64,000 bases of DNA from an uncultured Geobacteraceae bacterium (GTDB lineage: Bacteria > Desulfobacterota > Desulfuromonadia > Geobacterales > Pseudopelobacteraceae), in contig CAIRBT010000056.1 of NCBI GenBank assembly GCA_903876875.1, forward strand, positions 1 to 64,000. Reading direction: 5' to 3'. Position numbers and translations under genes: made by a program. This document shows positions 42,219 through 51,502 of the stretch, piece by piece. Every line of letters starts with the position of its first letter. Position 1 is the stretch's first letter. The notes beneath the pieces are model-generated. The model did not search any database. It saw only the letters and a program-made list of their open reading frames with translations, and was not told where the DNA came from.

Positions 42219-44084
42219 CTAGCGTAGTCCGTAACGGGTGCGAATTTGATTAATTGCCCCTCCCATGTCAGGGGCAATCAACTCGGCCTTTTGGAGCATC
42301 ATTACCGCCTCCTGGCGCCTGTTTATGCCTGCAAAGAAGTCGCCTGCTTCAAGATAGCTGTTGGCATAGATCAAAATGGCCTTTCCGGTATCAAGATCTA
42401 AAAACGACTGTTTCTCGAATATGCCACGAATATTATAATTATCCCACAAGGAAAGATCCGGTATTCCGGTCGGCTCACTGTTTCTCCGTATCCGATACAC
42501 AAGCCCCCGCTGAGTCGGCTGAAATTCCCGAAAATCTATGGAATAACGGGTGGAAAAGTCGATATACACCGGCCTGACACCAAGATTTTCCTGCACGGCA
42601 ATGCGCAGAGCCGATTCGGGATCCAGTGAAGTTATATCAAACTTTCTCAGGTTACTGTTTTTGAAAACCCGGGGTAGACTATCAAGATACCAACCGAAAA
42701 CCAGATGGGGAGTATGGGGAAGATCCACATCTTCCCGCAACCGTTCAACCCCCTGCAGGTACCAGAGCGGAAAGGCACCGCTGTCGCCCCAGGTGAACAT
42801 GACGGCATTTTGGGGCAGTGACCGGAGTGAATTGACGGCATAATCATAGGCGATATAATTGTTGTGTTGGTCATTTTCAAAATAATTAACGGCACAGAGT
42901 CCCGAGGGGAGTGTGAGAAACATCAGCACAATAGCCCCGCACATCGTTCTACTGGAAGGATTGAACCGGGGGATACGCTCCAGAGCCAGACCGCACAGGG
43001 TAAAAAGACCGAGCCCCAGAAGCACGGCTGTCAACAGATAGAGCGGGGTAAAAAACTCTTCTGTAAGGAAGATCACCTCAAGGGGGGTGTTAAAATACCC
43101 GGCAATAACCAGAAGAAACACCACCACTGAAACCAGGTACGCAACAAAAACCGTCCGGTGACGACGGAACAGCCAGGCAAGCCCAACCACCACCAAAACG
43201 GCACCAAACCAACTGAATTCACGGGCGATATTGAAAGCTTTTATTTGTGCCCACCAGAGTGCCAGATCCCGTACCGGCGGTGTTGAAGGGTACCCTTTGC
43301 GAAGAAAATGCCAGAGAAACTGACCGACTGTTTTGGAATCACCCCAGTTAAGCAGAGGATTACTAAGTGCCCGCAGCGGGAGGTACAGCTGCACCAAAAA
43401 CCCGACCAGTGCAAAGGCGATGGCCAGCAGCAGCTCCTTGATTCGCAGCAGCATTCTCCGGTCAGTAAGGATAATCATCAGAAACCACGCCGGAAGCAGC
43501 AACACAATCGTCTGATGAACCGCCATGGCTAACCCGGCCAGAAAAGTACATACGTAAATGTACGAGGGGCGTTCGCGCCCTTCATGGTACTCTTCTTGCC
43601 ATTGGAGGAGCAGGAAGAAGACAACCGACGTGATGAAAGCCAGCAGCGGGTACGGTTTATCATGGTTTGACTGGAGCCAGAGCCGGGGGGTCACACCAAA
43701 CGATACGGCGGCAGCAAAACCGGCCCATTGTGCCACTTTGCCGCTGAGTCGGCTATCGTCAAGGAGCGTTTCATGCTTTAAAAGACGAACCGTCAGCAGA
43801 TAAACCATGAGACACGCCAGGGAAGAAGAGACCGCCGTGGCGACGTTTATCCGGAACGCGATGTTGCCAAAGGGAAGCCAGGTGAAGAGCTTGGCATACA
43901 TTAAAAACAGCGGATACCCGGGGGAGTGGGCCGAACCAAGGGAAGCGGTGGCGGTCAGAAACTCGCCGCTGTCAAAAAAAGTCACCGACGGTGCCAGGGT
44001 AGCCATATACAGAGCAAAGGGAATGACAAAAGAGAGTATGAGAAAAAAATCAATGCCGGTATTTCTGATTCTGGGTAGATTCAT
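42219..44084 (-). CDS. DUF2723 polytopic membrane protein (GT-C-like)
   Basis: 621 aa with about ten membrane helices. The N-terminal LYMATLAPSVTFFDSGEFLTATASLGSAHSPGYPLF is the DUF2723 signature: the Asp/Glu in the first loop resemble the catalytic loop of GT-C mannosyl- and arabinosyltransferases. The soluble C-terminal part (FDITSLDPES, TPHLVFGWYLDSLPRV) ends in a TPR-like helix pair. It probably transfers a sugar from a lipid carrier to an exported acceptor. It overlaps the flippase-like gene upstream by 4 bp, so the pair may act on the same lipid-linked substrate. Confidence 0.88.
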   Translation of the reverse strand: MNLPRIRNTGIDFFLILSFVIPFALYMATLAPSVTFFDSGEFLTATASLGSAHSPGYPLFLMYAKLFTWLPFGNIAFRINVATAVSSSLACLMVYLLTVRLLKHETLLDDSRLSGKVAQWAGFAAAVSFGVTPRLWLQSNHDKPYPLLAFITSVVFFLLLQWQEEYHEGRERPSYIYVCTFLAGLAMAVHQTIVLLLPAWFLMIILTDRRMLLRIKELLLAIAFALVGFLVQLYLPLRALSNPLLNWGDSKTVGQFLWHFLRKGYPSTPPVRDLALWWAQIKAFNIAREFSWFGAVLVVVGLAWLFRRHRTVFVAYLVSVVVFLLVIAGYFNTPLEVIFLTEEFFTPLYLLTAVLLGLGLFTLCGLALERIPRFNPSSRTMCGAIVLMFLTLPSGLCAVNYFENDQHNNYIAYDYAVNSLRSLPQNAVMFTWGDSGAFPLWYLQGVERLREDVDLPHTPHLVFGWYLDSLPRVFKNSNLRKFDITSLDPESALRIAVQENLGVRPVYIDFSTRYSIDFREFQPTQRGLVYRIRRNSEPTGIPDLSLWDNYNIRGIFEKQSFLDLDTGKAILIYANSYLEAGDFFAGINRRQEAVMMLQKAELIAPDMGGAINQIRTRYGLR

Positions 44085-45091
44085 TGTGCCTGCGTAGCCC
44101 CCTGAAGCTCAGTTAATGATACTTTATTCTTCCAGAGATAATAAAACCCGGCAACAATAACCGGGAAAAAAGCCGTGCCATGGATCACCAGGGCAATACT
44201 CACCGACGTGTTTTCCGCAACGCCAAACACCGAAAGTCCTTTGTAACAGGCGTAGTGATAGGTGCCGATAAAACCGGGTGAAGCCGGAACCATCACCGCA
44301 AAGACCAGCAGAATTAATATAAATACGGAAGCCATTATCGGCAGATGGATATTGAAGGCCCGCAATGTCATATCGACGGGAAGAATGCAAAAGAACCAGA
44401 TGGCACACGACGATGCCACCATGGCACCGAGATGGCCGCCACGGGATGACAGCCGAATCCCACCGATGAAGGAGGCGAGGAGCGGAATAACCTTTTCACT
44501 CACCGAAACTGGCAACGGTTTCAGACAAAAGCCGACCATAGCCAGGGTTTTTACGGTCTGCCGTTTCAGCACGAAGAGAAACAGCAATACCCCGCAGTAG
44601 AGTGCAAACATGACAACACCGCCAGTCTTGAGTGCCGTGGCGGCGTCTTCCATGCCGGCGGGGAGATGGAGGGTAAAGAGTGTTGCCACCAACAGGAGCA
44701 GTACGGTAAAACCGTCAAAAAGGCGGTCAATGACCAGAGAGGCAAAGACAGCCGGGGTGGCAAGCTGTTCCCGGCGAGCCAGTGTATAGGCCCGCACAAA
44801 CTCCCCCAGACGGGCCGGAAGCAGGTTGTTTGCCATGTAGCCGATGATGGTGGCCGGATAGAGCGAGGAGAGCGGTATACTCTTCTCGGCAATCAGCAGA
44901 TAGCGCCAGCGCACCGCCCGGAGGAAATAACTGGCAAAAGTAAAAAACACCGCCAGTGCGATGTAACCGTAGTCGGCTGAGCGAAGTGCCGCAGCAAGTT
45001 GGTGAATATCAATTTTTCTGAAGAGTAACACCAGAAAAAAGAGGCTGATGAAAATCCCTATGCCGGTTTTCAGATCGATTCGAGAGCGCAC
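44081..45091 (-). CDS. Lysylphosphatidylglycerol synthase TM-region / UPF0104 flippase-like protein
   Basis: 336 aa with about eight helices. YFLRAVRWRYLLIAEK, YMANNLLPARLGEFVRAYTLARRE and VPASPGFIGTYHYACYKGLSVFG match the membrane domain shared by MprF and AglD-like proteins. These move or modify lipids across the inner membrane; no aminoacyl-transferase domain is present. The start overlaps the ribF end by 22 bp and its stop overlaps the DUF2723 start by 4 bp. Confidence 0.88.
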   Translation of the reverse strand: MRSRIDLKTGIGIFISLFFLVLLFRKIDIHQLAAALRSADYGYIALAVFFTFASYFLRAVRWRYLLIAEKSIPLSSLYPATIIGYMANNLLPARLGEFVRAYTLARREQLATPAVFASLVIDRLFDGFTVLLLLVATLFTLHLPAGMEDAATALKTGGVVMFALYCGVLLFLFVLKRQTVKTLAMVGFCLKPLPVSVSEKVIPLLASFIGGIRLSSRGGHLGAMVASSCAIWFFCILPVDMTLRAFNIHLPIMASVFILILLVFAVMVPASPGFIGTYHYACYKGLSVFGVAENTSVSIALVIHGTAFFPVIVAGFYYLWKNKVSLTELQGATQAQ

Positions 45092-46038
45092 ACGGTTCCT
45101 GTCGTTATGTAATTTGTATCTTCAAGTATGGTTCGCACCGTTGCCACATCCCGACCAATGGCTTGTTTCAGGGCGGTGATATCGGAGAATTTTTCTACCG
45201 GTCTGAGTCGGCTGATAAACTGTAGAGAGATATTACAGTCATAGAGCTCACCGGAAAAATCCAGGATAAACACCTCTACCGTACGGGCGTTACCGCCAAC
45301 CGTCGGATTGCAGCCAATATTACAGGCACCCTTGTAGAGGCCGCCCCCCACCTCAACCATGACCGCATAGACGCCATCGGCCGGAATCAGCTCATTGGCA
45401 GAAGCAATATTAGCCGTCGGAAAGCCGATGGTCTGCCCCAGTTGGCGTCCCTTGCTCACGGTGCCCTGAAGTTGATACTGCCGACCAAGCATGCGGGCAG
45501 CATTTTCCATCTCACCACCGGCAATGGCGGCACGCACCTGACTGCTGCTGAAGATAATGTCACCTTCCCCGATGGGGGGTAAATCTTCAACGGTAAAACC
45601 ATTCTGTTGGCCCAGTTCCTGCAAAGTGGCAAAATTCCCCTGGCGATTCCTGCCAAAGGCGTAGTCATGTCCGATAATGATATGTCCCATACCCAGCTGT
45701 CGGCAGATACGGTCAACCACAAAATCACGGGCTGATATCCGGGAAAATTCAGATGAAAACGGAATGATCCAGAGATAGTCTATGCCGTACGCGGCAATCA
45801 ATTCACACTTCTGGGACAGGGTTGTCAACAATAACGGTGCCGTTCCCGGAGCGAGCACCTTGAGTGGATGGGGATCAAAGGTGACCACCACAGACGGGGC
45901 ACTCCGCTCACCGGCGGTACGCCTCACGTGGCGAAAGATCTCTCCGTGCCCCCGGTGGACACCATCAAAGTTACCGATGGTGACAACCGAGCCATGCAGC
46001 GTGATGTCGTTACTCCCAAGACCCTGTATAATCTGCAT
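45070..46038 (-). CDS. ribF: Bifunctional riboflavin kinase / FAD synthetase
   Basis: 322 aa. The FAD synthetase domain has VTIGNFDGVHRGH, VVTFDPHPLKVL and IIGHDYAFGRNRQG; the C-terminal kinase domain has QTIGFPTANI, DGVYAVMVEV and LDFSGELYD. It makes FMN and then FAD. The ORF track extends to 46092 inside recG, but the ATG at 46038 (MQIIQGLG, with AGGGGC upstream) gives the family N-terminus. It lies 17 bp after recG. The FMN it makes serves, among others, the ubiD and flavin reductase enzymes. Confidence 0.95.
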   Translation of the reverse strand: MQIIQGLGSNDITLHGSVVTIGNFDGVHRGHGEIFRHVRRTAGERSAPSVVVTFDPHPLKVLAPGTAPLLLTTLSQKCELIAAYGIDYLWIIPFSSEFSRISARDFVVDRICRQLGMGHIIIGHDYAFGRNRQGNFATLQELGQQNGFTVEDLPPIGEGDIIFSSSQVRAAIAGGEMENAARMLGRQYQLQGTVSKGRQLGQTIGFPTANIASANELIPADGVYAVMVEVGGGLYKGACNIGCNPTVGGNARTVEVFILDFSGELYDCNISLQFISRLRPVEKFSDITALKQAIGRDVATVRTILEDTNYITTGTVCALESI

Positions 46039-46055
46039 CAACCGCCCCTGTTTCG

Positions 46056-48368
46056 TTATCCTGTCGTGGCCAGCTCCAGCCGTCCACCCCACCGCCTGAG
46101 GAGTTCATCCCGCAACGGTAGATGTTCAGACTGTGAAAGCTCCGGATCATTTTCAAGAATCTTGAAGGCCTCCTGGCGAGCCCGTTCCAGCAGGGAACCA
46201 TCCCGAAGAATATTGGCAACACGAAAGTCCGGCATGCCGGCCTGGCGGGTGCCAAGAAAATCACCCGGCCCCCTGATTTCCAGATCTGCTTCGGCGATGC
46301 GGAAACCATCACCGGTTGCCTCCATCACCCGCAGCCTTTTTTCACCATCTTCCGACAGCCTGCCCGGTGTCATCAGCACACAGGTAGATCGGGCACTCCC
46401 CCGCCCCACCCTGCCCCGCAACTGGTGCAACTGGGAGAGGCCGAAGCGTTCCGCATGTTCAATGACCATCAATGAGGCATTCGGCACATCAATGCCAACC
46501 TCAATAACAGTTGTGGCTACTAAAATGGCCAACTCTCCCGAGGCAAAAGAAGCCATCACCGCTTCCTTCTCACCACTGGTCAGTCGCCCATGGAGCAGGC
46601 CGACCTTCACCTCAGGGAATATAGCGGTCTGCAACTGTTCCGCCATCTGGCTTGCCGCCTTCAGATCGCTCTTTTCCGTCTCCTCCACCAGCGGGTAAAT
46701 AACGTAGACCTGATGCCCCAGAGACACTTCCCGCCGCATCATATCATAGAGTTGGCTGCGACGTGACTCAAAAAATATTTTTGTCTCAATGGGGGTGCGC
46801 CCCGGTGGCAGTTCGTCGATCACCGAAAGATCCAAGTCACCAAATAGCGTCATGGCAAGGGTACGGGGTATGGGGGTGGCGGTCATGACGAGGATGTCAG
46901 GATTAGTCCCCTTTTTTTTCAAGATACTCCGCTGTACGACTCCAAAACGGTGCTGCTCATCGATAATACCCAGACCGAGCCGGTGAAAGGTAACTTTTTC
47001 CTGAATGACCGCATGGGTGCCGATAACAATGTGAGCCGTCCCGGTGGCCGCCTGCTCCATCGCCTCCTTCTTGGCCTTCCCCTTAAGCCCTGCGGTAATC
47101 AGGGTCACTACCAACCCCATCTGGCTGCACCAGCGATGAAGGGTCTGCCAATGCTGTTCGGCCAGTATTTCCGTCGGCACAATCAAAGCCACCTGATAGC
47201 CATTCTCAACGGCGATGAGGGCAGCCATGAGTGCCACCAGCGTCTTGCCGCTCCCCACGTCCCCCTGCACCAGTCGGTGCATCGGATGGACGGACATCAT
47301 ATCGTTTTTTATTTCCGCCAGAACCCGGCGCTGGGCACCGGTCAGCTCAAAGGGGAGCAACCGCACAAGCTCCTTGGTATAGCGATGGGTGACCTGAAAA
47401 GCGATCCCCTCCTCAAGGGCCACACCCCGCTTTTTACGAGCCAACCCCAACTCCCAGAAGAAAAACTCATCATAGGCAAGGGAGCGGTGAGCCGGTGTCG
47501 CGCCACTGTTATACTCCTGTATATCACCGTCAGCGGCGGGGTGATGCACCAGGGTAAGAGATTCACGGAGCGGCGGAAAGCCATCCGGAATGGCTGCCGG
47601 TGGTATGACACTCTCAATGTTGTTTCCGAAGGTGTCAACCACCACCCCCATGACCCGCCGCATGGTTTTCTGCTGTATCCCCTCCGTCAGCGGATAGACC
47701 GGCACGATACGACCATAATTTGTCGTATCACCATCGAGTAACTGCTGTATGGTTCCCCCTTCGGGAATCCACTCCACATCGGGATGGTGTATCTCCCGCT
47801 GGGAACCGAACTGGTTCACCTCACCACTAAACAGACCGATCCGGCCAATTTTCCAGGTTCGCTTCATCCAGACACCATTGGAATGGAACCATTTAAAAGT
47901 AATGGAACCGCTCGCATCACGGACAACAGCTTCAAAGACGTTCCGCCCTCCCCGGGTTGTCGTAGTATCGGCAGTCACCACCGTACCGGAAAAAACCACG
48001 CTCTGGCCAGGGTAGAGGGCGGCAATGGGGGTAATACGGCGACGATCTTCATAGCGGAGGGGCAGACAATAGAGGGCATCTTCAACGGTGCGAATGTCAC
48101 GTTTTTCGAGGAGGTCGGCAAACTTGGGCCCAACTCCTTTGATAAAGCGCAGAGCGGTTTCGAGGTTTTTACGATTAATGGCATCCCTAAGGGGAGGAAT
48201 GGCGACAGTTGAAGGTGACGGTGCTTTTTCCGCGGTAACGGGACGAATGACCAGTTCACCGTTGCGTTCCATAACCATAACTTCACACCCCGGTTGCAGA
48301 TTCAGGGCACGCACCAGTTCATCAGGAATGGTAATGGTATTGTGTTCAGATAACCTGACGGTAGTCAT
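46056..48368 (-). CDS. recG: ATP-dependent DNA helicase RecG with AbrB-like N-terminal domain
   Basis: 770 aa, about 75 longer than typical RecG. Residues 1-45 (TVRLSEHNTITIPDELVRALNLQPGCEVMVME) form an AbrB/MazE-type swapped-hairpin DNA-binding domain. After a linker the RecG part begins with a helix-hairpin-helix (FIKGVGPKFADLLEKRDI), the wedge domain, Walker A GDVGSGKTLVAL, the DEQH box IIDEQHRFGV and the QLHQLRGRVGRG motif. RecG reverses stalled forks and processes branched DNA. The reading frame is continuous, so the fusion is not a frameshift artefact. It heads the recG-ribF-flippase-DUF2723-aroE-pil train. Confidence 0.93.
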   Translation of the reverse strand: MTTVRLSEHNTITIPDELVRALNLQPGCEVMVMERNGELVIRPVTAEKAPSPSTVAIPPLRDAINRKNLETALRFIKGVGPKFADLLEKRDIRTVEDALYCLPLRYEDRRRITPIAALYPGQSVVFSGTVVTADTTTTRGGRNVFEAVVRDASGSITFKWFHSNGVWMKRTWKIGRIGLFSGEVNQFGSQREIHHPDVEWIPEGGTIQQLLDGDTTNYGRIVPVYPLTEGIQQKTMRRVMGVVVDTFGNNIESVIPPAAIPDGFPPLRESLTLVHHPAADGDIQEYNSGATPAHRSLAYDEFFFWELGLARKKRGVALEEGIAFQVTHRYTKELVRLLPFELTGAQRRVLAEIKNDMMSVHPMHRLVQGDVGSGKTLVALMAALIAVENGYQVALIVPTEILAEQHWQTLHRWCSQMGLVVTLITAGLKGKAKKEAMEQAATGTAHIVIGTHAVIQEKVTFHRLGLGIIDEQHRFGVVQRSILKKKGTNPDILVMTATPIPRTLAMTLFGDLDLSVIDELPPGRTPIETKIFFESRRSQLYDMMRREVSLGHQVYVIYPLVEETEKSDLKAASQMAEQLQTAIFPEVKVGLLHGRLTSGEKEAVMASFASGELAILVATTVIEVGIDVPNASLMVIEHAERFGLSQLHQLRGRVGRGSARSTCVLMTPGRLSEDGEKRLRVMEATGDGFRIAEADLEIRGPGDFLGTRQAGMPDFRVANILRDGSLLERARQEAFKILENDPELSQSEHLPLRDELLRRWGGRLELATTG

Positions 48369-48679
48369 GCAGCTTCCCCACGGATGTAATCAGGCGAAGA
48401 TAGTATTTATTATGGTACGTTGTCCACACATTTCAGCCCGTATTTGCCTTCAAGCATTTTACCTCAATTCACGAAACAACTCATAGTAACGTAACGCCCC
48501 ATAAACCTGTGCATCACTACGCCTCTGCACCACCATATATCACCCCAGTTTCAAAATAGTCATTTTTATGTAATTTGAAACTACTAAATTGAAATTATAT
48601 AGATTAGTATCAAGATCAGTAAGAAGCATAGTCGCTCTCCAAGAGAGCATATTTATCAGCACCTCATGAAGGGAGTTAT
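48369..48679. other. Intergenic promoter region between recG and mazG
   Basis: About 310 bp, strongly AT-rich in the right half (TTTTTATGTAATTTGAAACTAC and later ATTGAAATTATATAG), presumably holding the divergent recG and mazG promoters. A small GCTCTC-CAA-GAGAGC hairpin lies about 35 bp before mazG. No gene is supported. Confidence 0.5.
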
Positions 48680-49477
48680 ATGAAGACGTCCTACTCATTT
48701 GAAGAACTTGTTGCCATTATGCGGAAACTGCGGGAACCGGGTGGCTGTCCCTGGGATGCGGAACAGACCCACCAGAGCCTGACCCGTTATCTGCTTGAAG
48801 AAACCTATGAAGTTATAGAAGCGATTGACGAGAACTCCCCCGGCCATCTGAAAGAAGAATTGGGAGATCTTCTGCTACAGCCGGTTTTTCATGCCGCCAT
48901 TGCTGAAGAGTCCGGTGCCTTTGCCATTACCGATGTCATCACCACCCTCTGTGAAAAACTTGTCAGACGGCATCCCCATGTGTTTGGTGACCTGGAAATA
49001 AAGGACAGTCAACAACAGATTGAAAACTGGGAGAAGATCAAACGGCTTGAGAAGGATACTACCGAACGTCCCTCAGCCCTCTCCGGCGTCCCCCCCCATC
49101 TGCCGGCACTGCTGAAAGCCCATAAAATCGGAGAAAAAGCGGCACGGGTCGGCTTTGATTGGGAACATGCCGACCAGGTATTTGCCAAGGTGATGGAAGA
49201 ACTCACTGAGTTTGAGGAGGCACGGAGCGAAGGAAATGCGGAACGGATGGAAGATGAACTTGGTGACCTGCTGTTTGCCATCGTCAATCTGGGGCGCTAT
49301 CTCTCCCTCAATCCGGAAGAGGCACTCAGAAAAACCATCGGCCGTTTTCAAAAACGCTTCAGCTATGTGGAAACCTCTCTGCACCGGCAGGGCACAACCA
49401 TGCAGGAAAGCTCACTGGACACCATGAACCAGCTGTGGGAACTGGCAAAAGATGCGGAGCGAAGCGGGCAGCTCTGA
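48680..49477 (+). CDS. mazG: Nucleoside triphosphate pyrophosphohydrolase MazG
   Basis: 265-aa tandem-domain all-alpha NTP pyrophosphatase that hydrolyses (d)NTPs to NMP and PPi and, in E. coli, lowers ppGpp levels under MazEF control. Both halves carry the EExxE...D metal motif: LLEETYEVIEAIDENSPGHLKEELGDLLLQ and EELTEFEEARSEGNAERMEDELGDLLFA. GGAG sits 8 nt upstream of the ATG. The length is normal for the family. Confidence 0.95.
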   Translation: MKTSYSFEELVAIMRKLREPGGCPWDAEQTHQSLTRYLLEETYEVIEAIDENSPGHLKEELGDLLLQPVFHAAIAEESGAFAITDVITTLCEKLVRRHPHVFGDLEIKDSQQQIENWEKIKRLEKDTTERPSALSGVPPHLPALLKAHKIGEKAARVGFDWEHADQVFAKVMEELTEFEEARSEGNAERMEDELGDLLFAIVNLGRYLSLNPEEALRKTIGRFQKRFSYVETSLHRQGTTMQESSLDTMNQLWELAKDAERSGQL

Positions 49478-49575
49478 CCGCCAGCCAACCGGGCGAATGA
49501 ACGTGCGCCACATATTTCATCATGATTTCATGGGCTGTGAAGCCATGACTCCTTTCTGCCCCGAAAAATTTTAGT

Positions 49576-49635
49576 GTTTTGTATATAAAACAACTTCGAC
49601 TTGTTATGCATGATTGTTTTGTATATAATGCAATT
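49576..49635 (+). promoter_or_regulatory. hipBA promoter with tandem operators
   Basis: GTTTTGTATATAA occurs twice (49576-49588 and 49616-49628), exactly 40 bp apart, about four helical turns. The second copy overlaps a TTGTTA-N17-TATAAT promoter (49601-49629). TATAAT ends 6 nt before the hipB ATG, so transcription should begin at or next to the start codon. This fits autoregulation by a HipB-like repressor. Confidence 0.7.
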
Positions 49636-49875
49636 ATGCTATTCGAAATCGGTGAAAAAATACGTGGAGAGCGTAAGCGGCTCAAAATATCTCAGGACAA
49701 AATGGCGAAAGACCTGGAGATGAGCCGCACAACGATCAGCCAGATTGAGTCTGGTTCAGTACAGGAAATCGGCATCCGCAAGGTAATCCGCATGCTGGAG
49801 TACCTACACCTTGAGTTGCGTGTGCGACCGGCAGGTGCACCGCCGACCCTGGATGAGCTAAGGGGTGCGAAATGA
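49636..49875 (+). CDS. hipB: HipB-like antitoxin / Xre-family repressor
   Basis: 79-aa helix-turn-helix protein; IGEKIRGERKRLKISQDKMAKDLEMSRTTISQIESG is the Cro/C1-type HTH. It pairs with the HipA kinase and should bind the tandem sites just upstream. The ATG at 49636 (MLFEIGEK) is preferred to the ORF-track start at 49579, which would lie upstream of the promoter and add a sequence with no HTH character. No ribosome-binding site precedes the ATG, in keeping with a leaderless message. The stop overlaps the hipA start (ATGA). Confidence 0.88.
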   Translation: MLFEIGEKIRGERKRLKISQDKMAKDLEMSRTTISQIESGSVQEIGIRKVIRMLEYLHLELRVRPAGAPPTLDELRGAK

Positions 49876-51056
49876 GCGCTGCCACACTGGACGTATGGGC
49901 TTCCGAACAGCGGACCGGTCTTCTGAAACAGACTGCTGACCAACGTAACTATGTGTTTGCCTACGATCAGTCCATGGCATCACCGGATGCTCAGGTCTCA
50001 ATTACCATGCCGATACGCCTGGAGAGTTGGCTCAGTCGGGACTTGCATCCAATATTCCAGATGAACCTACCGGAAGGCGCGCTGCTTGAAGCAATCCGGC
50101 GTGCCATAGCAAAACTTGCAGGTGAAGATGACCTTACCATTCTGCGAGTTACCGGTGGCAACCAGATCGGCCGTAACCGTTTTTCTCTCCGGGGGGATAG
50201 TACTCCCGGCGTTGTTGAAACAGTTGAATCGCTGGATGACCTGTTGTCATTTCCAGATACCAAAGAGCTGTTTCATGACCTGATAGCGAAATATGCACTC
50301 CGATCAGGTATTTCCGGCGTGCAGCCGAAGGTCATACTGGACGCCTCCGGACGGGGAACCACTGCCGTGGGCGGCTATATTGTAAAATCCTGGGGTGCCG
50401 ATTATCCACACTTGGCGGCAAATGAATACTTTTGCATGACCGCCGCCCGGCGGGCAGGTCTTCCCGTGCCGGAATTCCATCTTTCCGAAAATGGCGGCCT
50501 GTTTGTGATGAAACGTTTCGATCTGGCAGAGAATGGTTCTTCCCGGGGATTTGAGGATATGTGTACTCTACAGGCTCTCGGAACCGCCCGGAAATACAGC
50601 AGCACCTATGAACGTGTGGCACGGTCAATCAAGGATTTTGTATCGGGAGAGTTCTTGCAAACTGCCCGCGAGCAGTTCTTCGCTTCACTTGTCCTCTCGT
50701 GCATGATCCGTAACGGCGATGCCCACCTGAAAAATTTTGGGGTTCTGTACGAAAGCCCCGGTCAACCGGTCCGACTGGCACCAGCGTATGACATGGTAAC
50801 GACGGCAGTCTATATTCCCAAGGATGTCCCCGCACTCTCCCTGGCAGGAACCAAAAAATGGTGGTCACGAAAGGTTCTGGAGAAATTTGCCATGACTCAC
50901 CTCTCGTTGCCGGTCGGAAAAATAGGACAGATTTTTGAAGAGGTCGCAGAGGGGGTCAACGATACCCGTGGTATGTTGACTGCCTACATGAAAGGGTACC
51001 CGGAGTTTCGGGAAGTGGGAGGCCGCATGTTGGCAGCATGGAATGAAACCATTTAA
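49872..51056 (+). CDS. hipA: HipA-like serine/threonine kinase toxin
   Basis: 394 aa, slightly shorter than E. coli HipA (440 aa). The N-terminal subdomain 1 (DVWASEQRTGLLKQTADQRNYVFAYDQ) and PGVVETVESLDDLL precede the kinase core: SGVQPKVIL, GGYIVKSW, NEYFCMTAARRAGLPVPEF, the catalytic loop RNGDAHLKNFGVLY and the metal-binding APAYDMVTT. All key residues appear intact. HipA kinases inactivate targets such as aminoacyl-tRNA synthetases, leading to growth arrest. It overlaps hipB by 4 bp and is under its control. Confidence 0.93.
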   Translation: MSAATLDVWASEQRTGLLKQTADQRNYVFAYDQSMASPDAQVSITMPIRLESWLSRDLHPIFQMNLPEGALLEAIRRAIAKLAGEDDLTILRVTGGNQIGRNRFSLRGDSTPGVVETVESLDDLLSFPDTKELFHDLIAKYALRSGISGVQPKVILDASGRGTTAVGGYIVKSWGADYPHLAANEYFCMTAARRAGLPVPEFHLSENGGLFVMKRFDLAENGSSRGFEDMCTLQALGTARKYSSTYERVARSIKDFVSGEFLQTAREQFFASLVLSCMIRNGDAHLKNFGVLYESPGQPVRLAPAYDMVTTAVYIPKDVPALSLAGTKKWWSRKVLEKFAMTHLSLPVGKIGQIFEEVAEGVNDTRGMLTAYMKGYPEFREVGGRMLAAWNETI

Positions 51057-51183
51057 CCTGAAAACAGCGGTTTGATCCACGAAAGCCCCCTGTGGAATTT
51101 CCCGCTGATAGTATGCCTAAACACGTTGTAAACAACTTTTTACGGATAGCCGGAATAATTCAACACATGGTGAAATTCAAAAG

Positions 51184-51230
51184 CAAATCCCCCCTGCCCC
51201 CCTTTGTAAAGGGGGATCAAGGGAGATTTG
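51184..51230. repeat. REP-like palindromic intergenic repeat
   Basis: CAAATCCCCCCTGCCCCCCTT and AAGGGGGATCAAGGGAGATTTG form an imperfect hairpin. AAATCCCCC...GGGGGATTT-type elements are common dispersed repeats in bacteria, from memory. It lies about 130 bp after hipA and may also work as a transcription stop. Confidence 0.65.
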
Positions 51231-51306
51231 CCTCTCAGACCTTGTAGTTACAGGCTGTACTGCATAGTTACGAAAAAAATATACCGCCGTAGCAGGATAC
51301 CGTCTT

Positions 51307-51340
51307 TTGTCCACAAAAAATGTTAATAACCTGTGGATAA
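51307..51340. promoter_or_regulatory. Pair of convergent DnaA-box-like sites beside an AT-rich tract
   Basis: TTGTCCACA at 51307 (one mismatch to TTATCCACA) faces a perfect reverse-oriented box TGTGGATAA at 51332-51340. A GCAAAA/TTTTGC inverted repeat and about 90 bp of very AT-rich DNA follow. Functional role unknown; the rest of the 51231-51502 gap holds no gene. Confidence 0.4.
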
Positions 51341-51502
51341 CAGTGTTGACGTCGTGCAAAAGTGATATTTTTGCAAGAACTTTGTATAAAATGCCTATTT
51401 TTTACACAATATATAATATGTTAAATATCAATTGGTTATAATCAATCAAGCAATAATGAGAGGTTATACTGTCAAGATTTTTATTACTCAAAAGATAATT
51501 TT

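Noticed and set aside
51184-51230. Possible CRISPR repeat
   Set aside because: Only one palindromic unit; no regularly spaced copies. No CRISPR array was seen anywhere in the window.
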